Below, in pieces: positions 26,362 to 36,344 of a DNA stretch of 52,312 nucleotides (position 1 is its first letter; each line of letters starts with the position of its first letter). The DNA lies in assembly GCA_021205245.1 (NCBI GenBank), contig JAJPXZ010000198.1, positions 1 to 52,312 on the forward strand, given 5' to 3'. Both the position numbers and the translations under genes were made by a program. The DNA is from Planctomycetaceae bacterium. GTDB taxonomy: Bacteria > Planctomycetota > SZUA-567. The notes beneath the pieces were generated by a model that was not told where the DNA came from, did no database searches, and worked only from the letters and a program-made list of their open reading frames with translations.

Positions 26362-27320
26362 CGGCACAGCAGCGGAAAATCCTCGCCGTCATCGGCATCG
26401 TCATCTTTTTTGCCCTGCCGGAATTGGGCCTCGGCACCTATTGGATTGGCGTTCTGAACCAGGTCGGCATCTATGCGGTGCTGGCGTTATCGCTCAATAT
26501 CATCCTTGGCCATGCCGGGATGTTCCATATGGGCCACGCCGCCTTTTTTGCCGTCGGCGCATACGCCACCGCCATCCTGAACACCCACTACGGCGTCCCC
26601 ATTTTCGCGACCATGCCGGTGGCGGGGTTTGCGGCCGGTCTGTTTGCCTTGGCCGTTGCCGCGCCTATTATTCACCTGCGGGGCGACTACCTCCTTATGG
26701 TGACAATCGGCATTGTCGAAATCGTCCGCATCGCTCTTATCAACGACATCTTCGGATTGACCGGCGGCGCGAACGGCATTGTCGGCATCCAGCGGCCGGT
26801 CCTGTTCGGGCTGCGGCTGACCCGGCCGTGGCAATTCTTCTACCTGATTTGGGGCTTTGTCGCGGTGTCGATGTTCCTGTTCCGTTGGCTTGAACACAGC
26901 CGCTTCGGACGTGCCTTGAAGTTCATCCGTGAAGACGTGGTCGCGGCCGAAGGGATGGGCATCAACACCGCCCGCTGCAAACTGTCGGCCTTTGTCATCG
27001 GCGCGGTATGGGCCGGCTTCACCGGCACCATCTTCGCGACGCAGATGCGTACCATCTCGCCCGGGTCGTTTTCGTACTGGGAGTCGGTGGTGCTGTTCAT
27101 GATCGTCATCCTTGGCGGACGCGGCAGTCAGCGGGGCGTACTTGTCGGTTCGTTCCTGGTTATCGGTTTGCCGGAACTGTTCCGTGGCTTGCAGAGCGGG
27201 CGCATGCTCATCTTCGGAGCCGCCCTTGTCGTTATGATGATCTTCCGACCGCAGGGCTTGTTCCCCGCGCCCCGACGCCATTACAACTTGCCTGAACCGT
27301 ACCGGGACAGATACCTATGA
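26358..27320 (+). CDS. livM: Branched-chain amino-acid ABC importer, permease LivM
   Basis: A 320-residue permease partner of LivH with the family blocks GVLNQVGIYAVLALSLNIILGHAGMFHMGHAAF, IHLRGDYLLMVTIGIVEI and IREDVVAAEGMGINTARCK. About nine membrane segments. Overlaps livH and livG by four bases each, implying coupled translation. Confidence 0.93.
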   Translation: MTAQQRKILAVIGIVIFFALPELGLGTYWIGVLNQVGIYAVLALSLNIILGHAGMFHMGHAAFFAVGAYATAILNTHYGVPIFATMPVAGFAAGLFALAVAAPIIHLRGDYLLMVTIGIVEIVRIALINDIFGLTGGANGIVGIQRPVLFGLRLTRPWQFFYLIWGFVAVSMFLFRWLEHSRFGRALKFIREDVVAAEGMGINTARCKLSAFVIGAVWAGFTGTIFATQMRTISPGSFSYWESVVLFMIVILGGRGSQRGVLVGSFLVIGLPELFRGLQSGRMLIFGAALVVMMIFRPQGLFPAPRRHYNLPEPYRDRYL

Positions 27321-28078
27321 TCCTTCTCTCCATATCCAACTTGACCAAAAGCTTCGGCGGCCTGGTGGCGGTGGGGGGCGTGTCGTTCGAGGTTACCCAA
27401 GGTGACGTCCTTGGGTTGATCGGCCCGAATGGCGCAGGCAAAACCACCGTTTTCAATCTGGTAACCGGCATCACCCCGCCGGATTCGGGCGACATCTTCT
27501 TTGCCCAACGCCGTCTGGCGCGGCTGAAACCGCACAAGGTGGTGGAACTGGGCCTGGCCCGAACCTTCCAGACGATCCGGTTGTTTCCGCACATGTCGGT
27601 CCTCGAGAACGTCCTCTCCGGCAGGCACTGCCGGATGCGGACCGGTATCGTCGCGTCGATGCTGTCCCTGCCCGGCAAAGCGCTGGAGGAACGGAACGCC
27701 ATCGCCCGCGCCATGGAGGAACTGGAGTTCGTCGGCTTGGCCGACCGGTGGCGCGCGCCGGCGGGCGGGTTGTCGTACGGCGATCAGCGGCTTCTGGAAA
27801 TCGCCCGGGCGCTCGCGACCGACCCGCGCATGGTGGTGCTGGACGAACCCGCCGGCGGCATGAACGACCAGGAGACGGTGGAACTCCGCAGCCTCATCCG
27901 GCGCATCAAAAAGCGCGGCATCACCATCATGCTTATCGAACACGACATGGGCTTTGTCATGCGCGTGTGCAACAAGCTGGTGGTGCTGGAGAACGGCCTC
28001 GTTATTGCGCGGGGAACGCCGGAGGAAATCCAAAAGGATCAACGCGTCATCGAAGCCTATCTGGGAGTGGACGACTGA
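27317..28078 (+). CDS. livG: Branched-chain amino-acid ABC importer, ATPase LivG
   Basis: A 253-residue ATPase. Walker A GPNGAGKTT, the LivG-specific LARTFQTIRLF, the signature LSYGDQRLLEIARALA (a degenerate LSGGQ), Walker B MVVLDEPAGG and the LIEHDMGFVM switch are all present. Begins inside the livM stop. Confidence 0.94.
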   Translation: MILLSISNLTKSFGGLVAVGGVSFEVTQGDVLGLIGPNGAGKTTVFNLVTGITPPDSGDIFFAQRRLARLKPHKVVELGLARTFQTIRLFPHMSVLENVLSGRHCRMRTGIVASMLSLPGKALEERNAIARAMEELEFVGLADRWRAPAGGLSYGDQRLLEIARALATDPRMVVLDEPAGGMNDQETVELRSLIRRIKKRGITIMLIEHDMGFVMRVCNKLVVLENGLVIARGTPEEIQKDQRVIEAYLGVDD

Positions 28079-28079
28079 C

Positions 28080-28802
28080 ATGCTGGAATTGAAGGATCTG
28101 AGCGTCAACTACGGCCCGGTGGGCGCGCTGCATAACATCAACATCACGGTCGCGAAGGGTGAGCTTGTCTCCATCCTCGGGTCGAACGGCGCTGGCAAAA
28201 GCACCACCCTGATGGCGATAAGCGGGCTGGTGCGGCCGACAGGCGGGTCTATCCACTTCGAAGGAAAACGCATCGACATCCTGAAGAGCCACGAGGTGGT
28301 GCGCCTGGGCATTACCCAGTCGCCAGAGGGGCGGCGCGTCTTCGGGCCGCTGACGGTGCGGGAAAATCTGCTCCTCGGCGCGTTCACGCGCATGGATGTT
28401 GAATGGGTCGACAATCGCCTCCGCTGGATCTACGACATGTTCCCGAGGCTTGAGGAACGCAAGGCCCAGATGGCAGGCACCTTGTCCGGCGGCGAACAAC
28501 AGATGCTGGCTATCGGCCGGGCGCTTATGGCCGACCCAACCCTGCTCCTCCTCGACGAGCCGAGCCTCGGCCTGGCTCCGCTCGTCGTTAAGTCAATCTT
28601 CCAAACCATCAAAGAGATCAACCGCTCCGGCGTCACCGTCATCCTGGTTGAACAAAACGCCAAGGCCGCACTCAAGCTGGCGGACCGCGCCTACGTCCTT
28701 GACGTCGGCCACCTGGCGATGCAGGGAGCGGCTTCGGATCTCCTCAACGATCCGATGGTGCAGAAGACATATCTTGGAGGCGTTGAAGCGGGGACGCATT
28801 GA
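28080..28802 (+). CDS. livF: Branched-chain amino-acid ABC importer, ATPase LivF
   Basis: A 240-residue ATPase, second nucleotide-binding subunit. Walker A GSNGAGKST, signature LSGGEQQMLAIGRAL, Walker B LLLLDEPSLGLAP and the LivF-specific ILVEQNAKAAL. The ATG at 28080 follows the livG stop by one base. Confidence 0.94.
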   Translation: MLELKDLSVNYGPVGALHNINITVAKGELVSILGSNGAGKSTTLMAISGLVRPTGGSIHFEGKRIDILKSHEVVRLGITQSPEGRRVFGPLTVRENLLLGAFTRMDVEWVDNRLRWIYDMFPRLEERKAQMAGTLSGGEQQMLAIGRALMADPTLLLLDEPSLGLAPLVVKSIFQTIKEINRSGVTVILVEQNAKAALKLADRAYVLDVGHLAMQGAASDLLNDPMVQKTYLGGVEAGTH

Positions 28803-28861
28803 CGGCGACCGGTGGAGACGGTACCATGCGCTTTGGGTAACCCTTCCACAAGGAGAAGCGT

Positions 28862-29869
28862 ATGCGTTCATCCGTCTTGGCCCCATTGTTTGGAGTGGTT
28901 GCGGCTGTTGTCCTGTCCCTGTCGTCGGCGCTCGGCGGCGAAGTCCTCAAAGCCTATGCCGGCACCGAGGAACCGGTCGCGAAGGAATTGTTCGACGCTT
29001 TCGAGAAAGAAACCGGCATCAAGGTCGAGTGGGTACGGCTTTCCGGCGGCGAAGCGGTCGCCCGTATCGAAGCCGAAAAAGCCAACCCGCAAGCGGCAAT
29101 CTGGGTCGGCGGCGTCGGCACCATGCACATTGAACTCAAGAACAAGGGCCTGACCTCGCCCTACGCCTCGCCGGTCGCACGCAATATCCCGCCGAAATAC
29201 CGCGACAAGGACAATTATTGGATTGGCCTCTATGTCGCGCCGATTTCATTCTGCTACAACAATAAACGCATGGCCGAACTCGGCCTGACTCCGCCCACGA
29301 CCTGGGCCGACCTGATCAAGCCCGAGTATCGCAAGCAAATCCGCGTCGCCCACCCGTCCACCTCCGGCACCGCCTACAACATGGTGACGAACATCATCCG
29401 CCTCTATAACGGCGACGAGGACCAGGCCTTCGCATTCATGAAAAAGCTGGCCGACAATATCGACCAGTTCACGAAGTCCGGCTCGGCTCCGGGCAAGAGC
29501 TGCGCCATCGGCGAAATCCCCATCGCTATCGGTTACCGCCACGACCAACTCCGTCTGGTGAGCCAGGGCGCTGATCTCGGCATCGTCGTTCCCTCCGACG
29601 GCTCGGGGTATGAAACCGCCTCGATGTCCCTCGTTAAGGACGGCCCCAATCCGGTCGCGGCAAAGAAGCTGTACAACTGGATGATCTCGTCCGAGCATGC
29701 CAGGAACGTGTTCAACAACTGGCAAATGATTCCCCTCGTCGACAGCCAGGACCCGGACGGATTCTTCCAGTCCCTCAACCTGGTGGACCAGGACGACGTG
29801 TGGGACGCGGCGAACAAGATTCGCCTGCTGGACCGGTGGAATCGGGAAATCACCGCGCAATATAACTAA
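28862..29869 (+). CDS. Iron-type ABC importer, periplasmic binding protein
   Basis: A 335-residue binding protein of the FbpA/AfuA class (extracellular solute-binding type 1). Signal peptide to about residue 25 (SALGGE). Family signs: YAGTEEPVAKELFDAFEKETGIKVEWVRLSGGEAVARIEAE, IGLYVAPISFCYN and HPSTSGTAYN. The classic iron-binding YNxR arrangement is not clearly present, so the ligand could instead be another anion or metal. AAGGAG before the ATG. First of a three-gene operon with permease and ATPase, 60 bp after livF. Confidence 0.82.
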   Translation: MRSSVLAPLFGVVAAVVLSLSSALGGEVLKAYAGTEEPVAKELFDAFEKETGIKVEWVRLSGGEAVARIEAEKANPQAAIWVGGVGTMHIELKNKGLTSPYASPVARNIPPKYRDKDNYWIGLYVAPISFCYNNKRMAELGLTPPTTWADLIKPEYRKQIRVAHPSTSGTAYNMVTNIIRLYNGDEDQAFAFMKKLADNIDQFTKSGSAPGKSCAIGEIPIAIGYRHDQLRLVSQGADLGIVVPSDGSGYETASMSLVKDGPNPVAAKKLYNWMISSEHARNVFNNWQMIPLVDSQDPDGFFQSLNLVDQDDVWDAANKIRLLDRWNREITAQYN

Positions 29870-29926
29870 CATGGGTGTTGCACGCCATTGGACAATTCAG
29901 CGCATTGGCCTTTCCGGGGGGACGCG

Positions 29927-32122
29927 ATGCTGACGCGAAAACGGGTACTGGCTTACATCGCCCTCCTGGTGGCATTCGGTCTCTTCGCTTTCTGGGCCTG
30001 GAGCAATCTTTCGTCGGCGTTTGTCGACCTGACGGAGCGCCAGGCCCGCGCCACCACCGCCGCCATTGTCTCGAACGCTCCCACCAACCAGGAAGAAATG
30101 GCGGCGTGGCCGAAACACCATTCCGACGCTGATACGCAAATCGCCCTCTACGACGGTTTTCCCGGCTTTGGCGACGCGCCCCTGCACACAGGCACGGACG
30201 CTATCGCGTCGTACTTGAATGACCCTGCCAACAAGGCAATGGTCGACAAGGGCGTCGAATCCGCCATGTACGAGGAGATTTTTCAGGTGCCGGGGCGGGT
30301 GGCTCTGGATGGGCGGGCGCATATCGTCTATTTCCATCCCGTTTATGACGGGGAGACGGGCGAAGTGCGCGGCGTCGGCGTGGCTGCGGCCGACTTCTCG
30401 CGCGGGGCCGAGTACCTGCACCTGATGGGGCTTGTGTTTATCGCCGCTGTGGTCGTGTTTGCCTTTATCGCCGGGGTGTTGAAGTTTGTCCGCGACGCCA
30501 TCACCGGCTTTGCCGTCGTCGGCATGTTTGTCATCGTCGGCGTGTTTGTCGCCTATCCGTTGTTCGAGGCGGCGCGACTGACCTTTATGTATAACGGCCA
30601 CTTCTCGCTCGATACGTGGCGCGGCGTCCTCGCGTCGACGCAATATATCGCCGCGCTGAAGCGGAGCCTCTACCTGGGCGTGCTCACCGCCAGCATTTCG
30701 ACCGTCATCGGCTACCTGTTCGCCTTCGCCTTGTCGCGGACCAACGTGCCGTGGAAACGCTTTTTCGCCGCCATGGCGACCCTGCCGGTGATCTCGCCGC
30801 CGTTTACACTCACTCTTTCCATAATACTGTTGTTCGGCCGGAACGGGCTGGTGTCGAAGCAACTCCTTGGCCTCGACTTCGACGTCTATGGCTTGTCCGG
30901 ACTGGTGCTGGCGCAAACCATCGGCATGTTCCCCATCGCCTTTATGACCTTGTCGGGCGTGCTGGCGGCAATCGATTCGACGATGGAGGAGGCAGCCCTC
31001 AACCTTTCGGCCAGCCGTTTCACCACCTTTACAACAATAACCCTGCCGCTGTCTTTGCCGGGCGTGCTGAGCGCGTGGCTGCTGGTGTTTGTGAACTCGC
31101 TTGCCGACTTCGCCAACCCGCTCATCCTCGGCGGCAATTACTATGTCCTCTCGGTCGAGGCCTACAACGAAGCCATGGGCATGAACCGGATGGACTGGGG
31201 CGCGGCGTTGTCGTTCCTGTTGCTGATGCCGACCATCACCGCTTTCTTTATCCAGCGCTACTGGATCAGTCGGCGCTCTTTTGTCACCGTAACCGGCAAG
31301 CCGTCAGGCAGGTTGATTGAACTGGTCGGCAAAGGCGGCAAGGCCGGGCTGGTGACCGTGATGGCGGCCATCTCCATCTTTATCGTCCTGCTCTATGCCA
31401 CCGTGGTTGCCGGGTGCTTTGTCCGGAACTGGGGCATCGACTATTCGTTCTCGACCGAGAACATCGTCGAGGCGGTGCAACGCGGGTGGGATTCCATAAC
31501 CGCCACCGTCACCCTTGCCGCCGCCGCCACGCCGGTGGCGGGATTGCTTGCCATGATCGCGGCACTCCTTATGGCGAGGAAAAGCTTCCCGCTGAAGCGG
31601 CTTCTTGAAATCCTCATCATGACGCCGTTCGCGCTGCCGGGGACGCTCCTGGGTATCAGCTTTGTCATGGCGTTCAACAAGCCGCCGCTGCTCCTGGTCG
31701 GGACCGGACTCATTATTGTGATCAATTTCGTCGTCAGGGAATTCCCCGTCGGGATGGAAGGCGGCATTGCCAGCCTGAAACAGATCGACCCGTCGATCGA
31801 AGAAGCGGCGATGAACCTGGGGGCGGATACGTCGGTCGTGTTCAAGGACATGGTGCTGCCGCTGATCCGGCCGGCATTCATCTCGGCGTTGTCGTACACA
31901 TTCGTCCGCTCGATGACGGCGGTGAGTGCGGTGATTTTCCTTATCTCCGCGCGGTGGCAACTGTTGACCATGCAGATCTACAATTTCTCCGAAAACACCC
32001 GCTTCGGCCTGGCGAGCGTGCTGTCGACCATCCTCATCATCATCGTCTTCTTTGTGTTCTGGCTGATGCGGCGGCTACTCCGGAGTTCCGAACACCTGGA
32101 CAAAACCATCACCTCAAACTGA
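29927..32122 (+). CDS. Iron-type ABC importer, double permease with extra periplasmic domain
   Basis: A 731-residue permease, with both BPD transporter modules fused in one chain as in FbpB. EAA loops are at EEAALNLSASRFTTFTTITLPLSLPG and EEAAMNLGADTSVVFKDMVLPLIRP. Unusually, the N-terminus (1-165) has one membrane segment (8-28) followed by about 135 periplasmic residues that are not part of the normal permease; this part ends VALDGRAHIVYFHPVYDGETGEVRGVGV, which resembles the last strands of a Cache-type sensor. Ordinary homologues are about 520-560 residues. The ATG at 29927 is preferred to a TTG at 29888 for its purine-rich site. Confidence 0.85.
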   Translation: MLTRKRVLAYIALLVAFGLFAFWAWSNLSSAFVDLTERQARATTAAIVSNAPTNQEEMAAWPKHHSDADTQIALYDGFPGFGDAPLHTGTDAIASYLNDPANKAMVDKGVESAMYEEIFQVPGRVALDGRAHIVYFHPVYDGETGEVRGVGVAAADFSRGAEYLHLMGLVFIAAVVVFAFIAGVLKFVRDAITGFAVVGMFVIVGVFVAYPLFEAARLTFMYNGHFSLDTWRGVLASTQYIAALKRSLYLGVLTASISTVIGYLFAFALSRTNVPWKRFFAAMATLPVISPPFTLTLSIILLFGRNGLVSKQLLGLDFDVYGLSGLVLAQTIGMFPIAFMTLSGVLAAIDSTMEEAALNLSASRFTTFTTITLPLSLPGVLSAWLLVFVNSLADFANPLILGGNYYVLSVEAYNEAMGMNRMDWGAALSFLLLMPTITAFFIQRYWISRRSFVTVTGKPSGRLIELVGKGGKAGLVTVMAAISIFIVLLYATVVAGCFVRNWGIDYSFSTENIVEAVQRGWDSITATVTLAAAATPVAGLLAMIAALLMARKSFPLKRLLEILIMTPFALPGTLLGISFVMAFNKPPLLLVGTGLIIVINFVVREFPVGMEGGIASLKQIDPSIEEAAMNLGADTSVVFKDMVLPLIRPAFISALSYTFVRSMTAVSAVIFLISARWQLLTMQIYNFSENTRFGLASVLSTILIIIVFFVFWLMRRLLRSSEHLDKTITSN

Positions 32123-32135
32123 GTGGAAGGATAGC

Positions 32136-33236
32136 ATGGCTTTATCAAAATCGGTGCTGCTTGACGATGTCCGCAAAACCTTCCGCGAACCAAAGGGCGG
32201 GGCGGACGTTCATGCCGTCGACGGCGTGTCGTTCGAAATCGCGCCAGGCGAACTGGTGACTCTGCTCGGGCCGTCGGGTTGCGGCAAGACAACGGTGCTC
32301 CGAATGGTTGCGGGATTCGAGATACCCACCGGAGGCCGCATCGCTATCGGCGGCACCGATGTCACCTCCCTGCCGCCGAACAAACGGGACACCGCCATGG
32401 TGTTCCAGTCGTATGGCCTTTTCCCGCACATGAATGTCGGCGACAACATCGCCTACGGTCTGAAGCTGCGCGGCGTTCCGGCCGGCGAGCGCGCGAAAAA
32501 GGCGGACGAGTTCCTCGCCCTTGTCGGACTGGAAGGGAAGGGCGACCGCTCGCCGTCGCAACTGTCGGGCGGTCAGCAGCAACGCGTCGCGCTGGCGCGC
32601 GCGCTTATCGTCGGGCCGTCGGTCCTGCTCCTGGACGAGCCGCTGTCCAACCTCGACGCGCTCCTGCGTGAACAAATGCGGGTGGAAATCCGCCGTATCC
32701 AAAAGACCCTGAACATCACCGCCATCTACGTGACCCACGACCGAACCGAGGCGATGAGTTTGTCGGACCGGATTATCGTGATGCGGAGCGGTAAAATCGC
32801 CCAGATCGGACCGCCGCCTGAAATCTACGCCAACCCGGCGTCGGTGTTTGTCGCCGGATTTATTGGCAAGGCGGCGTTTTTCCAAGCTACTGTTCAAGAT
32901 ATCGGCGACGCGTGCCGGGTGGAGGTGAATGGCCACAGCCTTGCCATCCCGCGCTGGTCGCCGGAACTGCGTGCAGGAGACAGGGCTAGGGTGATGTGCC
33001 GTCCGGAATCACTCACCTTCCTGCCTGCGGGCCAGGGGGTGCTGGACGGGCGGGTAACGACAAACATCTATCTCGGCAACACGCTCGAATCCTACATCGC
33101 CACCGAAATCGGCGAAATTCTTGTCCAAGTGGACAATCCGGCCGGCAAGACCATTCCGGCCGAAGGCGAAGGAGTGAGTATCGCCATCCGGCCCGAACTG
33201 TCGAAAGCGCTGGTCGACGACGAGGAGGACCGCTAA
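32136..33236 (+). CDS. Iron-type ABC importer, ATPase
   Basis: A 366-residue ATPase of the FbpC/PotA class. Walker A GPSGCGKTT, Q-loop VFQSYGLFPHM, signature LSGGQQQRVALARAL, Walker B LLLDEPLSNLD and the H-loop VTHDRTEAM are present. A C-terminal TOBE-type domain follows from about residue 280 (VMCRPESLTFLP). GGAAGGA ribosome site; 13 bp after the permease. Confidence 0.93.
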   Translation: MALSKSVLLDDVRKTFREPKGGADVHAVDGVSFEIAPGELVTLLGPSGCGKTTVLRMVAGFEIPTGGRIAIGGTDVTSLPPNKRDTAMVFQSYGLFPHMNVGDNIAYGLKLRGVPAGERAKKADEFLALVGLEGKGDRSPSQLSGGQQQRVALARALIVGPSVLLLDEPLSNLDALLREQMRVEIRRIQKTLNITAIYVTHDRTEAMSLSDRIIVMRSGKIAQIGPPPEIYANPASVFVAGFIGKAAFFQATVQDIGDACRVEVNGHSLAIPRWSPELRAGDRARVMCRPESLTFLPAGQGVLDGRVTTNIYLGNTLESYIATEIGEILVQVDNPAGKTIPAEGEGVSIAIRPELSKALVDDEEDR

Positions 33237-33325
33237 CAGGCAGCCCTGCGGAGAGAAAAGCGGCTGGTAATATTCTTCTCTCTGCGATATAGTGGAGTCA
33301 TTGTCACACGATTGGGAATTCCACT

Positions 33326-35353
33326 ATGTCCCTGAAGCAGCAAATAGTCCTGATTATCTGCCTTCCGCTCACGCTGATGAGCCTCTGCGTCGGGGCGTAT
33401 AATTATTACTCCACCCGCAGTTTCGCCCTCGAAAATGCCGAAGTGATGATGGACCTCCTCTCCACCCATATTACGGCGGAGATGGACACGCGCTTCCGCC
33501 AAATCGCCCAGATCGGCACGGCCTTGTCGCGTCACTTCACCTCCAACCGCCCCGATAACGCCGACCAAATCTATGCCGCACTCGAATACGCCTACGACAG
33601 TTCGGACGCCATCTATGGCGGCGCGCTTATCTTCGACGAATACGCCTTCTCCGACACGAGACGATTGTTCGCGCCCTATGTTCTCCGCCACGGAGCCTCC
33701 GGTTTCAACCGCACCGAAATTCCGTACGACTACACCAATCAAGCCGATCCGAAAACCGCCTGGTTCACCGAGCCGAAACGTACCGGCTTACCGCACTGGT
33801 CCATGCCCTATTTCGACACGGGCGCGGGCAACACCCTTATGGTCACCTATTCGGTGCCATTCCAGCGGTACGGCATGTTCGCGGGCGTGGTCGGCATCGA
33901 TGTGAGTATCGGCTGGCTGCAGGACGTGATTGCCAATATCCCCGGCAGCATGGCGAAGTACGGGTATTGCTCCATCGTGGGACCGGACGGCGTCTTCGTC
34001 GCCCAGGAGGACGTCAGCGCGGTCGAGAACGGGGTCTCCCTCTTTGACCCCGCCAATATTCCCGAGACGGGCGAAGGCCGGGAACTTTGGGACCGTCTAC
34101 GCGACGATATGGCCAATAATCGGAAAGGCAAGCTCCGCCTGCATTCGCCCGGCATGGACGACAACGAATGGGTTATCCTCACCTATGTGCCGATGCAGAC
34201 GACAGGCTGGTATGTGCTGACGGTGATTATGGAAAACCGGCTCATGGCACCCATCTACTACCACGCTGCGGCGGAAGGAGGCATCCTCCTCGTGGCGACG
34301 CTCGTGGTGGCGGTCGTGGCTGTGTCGCTTATTCGCCGGCTGGTCAGGCCTATCCGTTCGGCCGCCCAGTTCGCGCTGTCGGTGCGGGACGGCGACTATG
34401 ACGGGCGCATGGAGGTGCCGAATCAAACAGAGGCGGCGCTGCTGGTGCAGTCTCTGAACGACATGGCTGCGGAACTGGGTCGGCGCGAACGCGAGGCGGC
34501 CAACCACCTGGGAGATTTGCGGAAGATATTCAGCCAAATCGCCGTCACCGCCGGCGAATTGAGCCGCGTGTCGGAACACGTCAACGAGTCCAGCCAGGAA
34601 CTGTCGTCCGGGGCGGAAGAGCAGGGCCAGGTGTTTGACCAATTGGCATCGGCGACGTCGATGATTTTTGATAAGGCCAGCGACAACGCCGCCTATGTGG
34701 AAAAGGCCAATGCCATTCTCGGGAATGCCCGAACAGATACGGTCAAAGGCAATGCCGACATGGTCGAAATGAACCGGGCCATCGACGACATATCCAAATC
34801 GGCCGAACAGGTGGCCACTATCATCAAGACGATTGACGACATCGCCTTCCAGACGAATCTCCTCTCCCTGAATGCGGCGATTGAAGCCGCGCGTGCCGGC
34901 TGGCACGGTAAGGGCTTTAGCGTCGTCGCCGAAGAGGTGCGGCGCTTGGCGCGCCATTCGGCCAGCCATGCCACCGAATCCGACGGCATGTTGAAGGAAG
35001 CGGTGGAAAACGCGCGGCGCGGCGTGGAGATGGGCGGTAAGACGGCGGAGATGCTGGAGGCGGTGCAGAAATCCCTCGACACCCTGAGCGAATATATGAA
35101 GGACGTTATGCAGTCGTCGTCGGAGCAATTCACCGCCCTGTCGGAAATCGTGACCGGATTGCAACAGGTTCGACAGGTCGCGAGCGGCAATGCCGAGCGC
35201 GCCGGCGCAAACGCCCAGGCATCGGCCGAACTGCAGGCCACGGCCGAGTCCCTGTGGCAACTGTTGCAAACCTACCGCAAGGAAACCGGCGTCAGCAGCA
35301 GGAATCAGGAGAGGGCGCTTCCGCACTCACAGGATTACTACCCCGGAACGTAG
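33326..35353 (+). CDS. dCache-type methyl-accepting chemotaxis protein
   Basis: A 675-residue chemoreceptor. First membrane segment at 8-26, a large periplasmic domain to about 300 with the double-Cache pattern (DPKTAWFTEPKRTGLPHWSMPYFDTGAGNTLMVTYSVPF, VVGIDVSIGWLQDVI, YCSIVGPDGVFVAQ), second segment near 314-334, a HAMP-type linker, then the signalling hairpin [39 protein letters not shown]. dCache receptors often sense amino acids or organic acids directly. Its stop codon abuts the convergent sugar permease stop with no gap. A weakly GC-rich hairpin (33248-33285) precedes it. Confidence 0.93.
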   Translation: MSLKQQIVLIICLPLTLMSLCVGAYNYYSTRSFALENAEVMMDLLSTHITAEMDTRFRQIAQIGTALSRHFTSNRPDNADQIYAALEYAYDSSDAIYGGALIFDEYAFSDTRRLFAPYVLRHGASGFNRTEIPYDYTNQADPKTAWFTEPKRTGLPHWSMPYFDTGAGNTLMVTYSVPFQRYGMFAGVVGIDVSIGWLQDVIANIPGSMAKYGYCSIVGPDGVFVAQEDVSAVENGVSLFDPANIPETGEGRELWDRLRDDMANNRKGKLRLHSPGMDDNEWVILTYVPMQTTGWYVLTVIMENRLMAPIYYHAAAEGGILLVATLVVAVVAVSLIRRLVRPIRSAAQFALSVRDGDYDGRMEVPNQTEAALLVQSLNDMAAELGRREREAANHLGDLRKIFSQIAVTAGELSRVSEHVNESSQELSSGAEEQGQVFDQLASATSMIFDKASDNAAYVEKANAILGNARTDTVKGNADMVEMNRAIDDISKSAEQVATIIKTIDDIAFQTNLLSLNAAIEAARAGWHGKGFSVVAEEVRRLARHSASHATESDGMLKEAVENARRGVEMGGKTAEMLEAVQKSLDTLSEYMKDVMQSSSEQFTALSEIVTGLQQVRQVASGNAERAGANAQASAELQATAESLWQLLQTYRKETGVSSRNQERALPHSQDYYPGT

Positions 35354-36343
35354 TTACTCGCTCGCGCCCGGCGGCAGATCCCGCCGCGCCCGCAATTCGT
35401 TGGCAAAGACCGCCACTGCGATGAGAATACCGGTTATCACCTTCTGCATGAACGGGTAGACGCCCAACAGGTTGAAGATGTTCTGAATCATGCAGACAAA
35501 TATCGCCCCGCCGACAGCGCCGAATATCCGCCCCTGCCCACCGACCATACTCGCGCCGCCGATGACCGCCGCCGCTATCACCTCCATCTCGATGTCCTGG
35601 CCGATACCGGGATAGGACGAACGGATGCGCGCGCAGAGGATAACGCCGCAAAAGCTGGCGAGCAATCCGTTGGCCGTATAGACGAAAAGCTTGAGGCGCG
35701 GCAGGTTCATGCCTGCCATACGCGCCGCGCCCTCGTTGCCTCCAAGCGCCAAGAGATGCCTGCCGAGGCGACGATGGGTGAGGATGAGGTAGAACACGGC
35801 TGCCACCGCCAGCAGCATAAAGAACGGGATGGGCATCCGCCGAATCATGCCGTTCCCGAGCCATTCGAACCAGGCTGGAAACCCGCCGATACTGGTATCC
35901 GTGAAAGCGTAGGCAAGGCCCGCGCCGGCGCTCATGGTGCCGAAGGTGGCGATGAACGGCGGCAGCGCCAACCGGCCAACCAGCAGGCCGTTGGAAATGC
36001 CGCCCCCCAGCCCGACCGCCATCCCGGCGGCGATGGCCAGGCCCATGTTGCCGCTCTCCCGAAAGACCACGCCGAGGACCGCGCTCGTCATTGACACAAC
36101 GCTGCCGACCGATAGATCGATGCCGCCGGTAATGATGACCATGGTCATGCCGCAAGCCATGATGCCCATGGGCGACGCCTGGCGCAGGATGTTGCGGATA
36201 TTCAGAAAAAGGAGGAAGCGGTCGTTCAGGAGCGAGAACAGGAAGGCAAAGACAATCAGCCAAATCCATATGCCCAAGGTATCGTACACCTTGCCGAACA
36301 GCCGCCCCCCGCTCGAACCGGTATGGGTGGTGGAATCGATCAC
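35354..36343 (-). CDS. Sugar ABC importer, permease (RbsC type), last gene of operon
   Basis: A 329-residue permease of the ribose/xylose/inositol class with about eight to ten membrane segments. MGIMACGMTMVIITGGIDLSVGSV and ALPPFIATFGTMSAGAGLAY are diagnostic. A GTG start at 36343 is chosen because GGAG of the preceding gene's end lies seven bases upstream; a TTG at 36355 is the alternative. It starts one base after the stop of its paralogue. Sixth gene of the operon. Confidence 0.9.
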   Translation of the reverse strand: MIDSTTHTGSSGGRLFGKVYDTLGIWIWLIVFAFLFSLLNDRFLLFLNIRNILRQASPMGIMACGMTMVIITGGIDLSVGSVVSMTSAVLGVVFRESGNMGLAIAAGMAVGLGGGISNGLLVGRLALPPFIATFGTMSAGAGLAYAFTDTSIGGFPAWFEWLGNGMIRRMPIPFFMLLAVAAVFYLILTHRRLGRHLLALGGNEGAARMAGMNLPRLKLFVYTANGLLASFCGVILCARIRSSYPGIGQDIEMEVIAAAVIGGASMVGGQGRIFGAVGGAIFVCMIQNIFNLLGVYPFMQKVITGILIAVAVFANELRARRDLPPGASE

Positions 36344-36344
36344 G

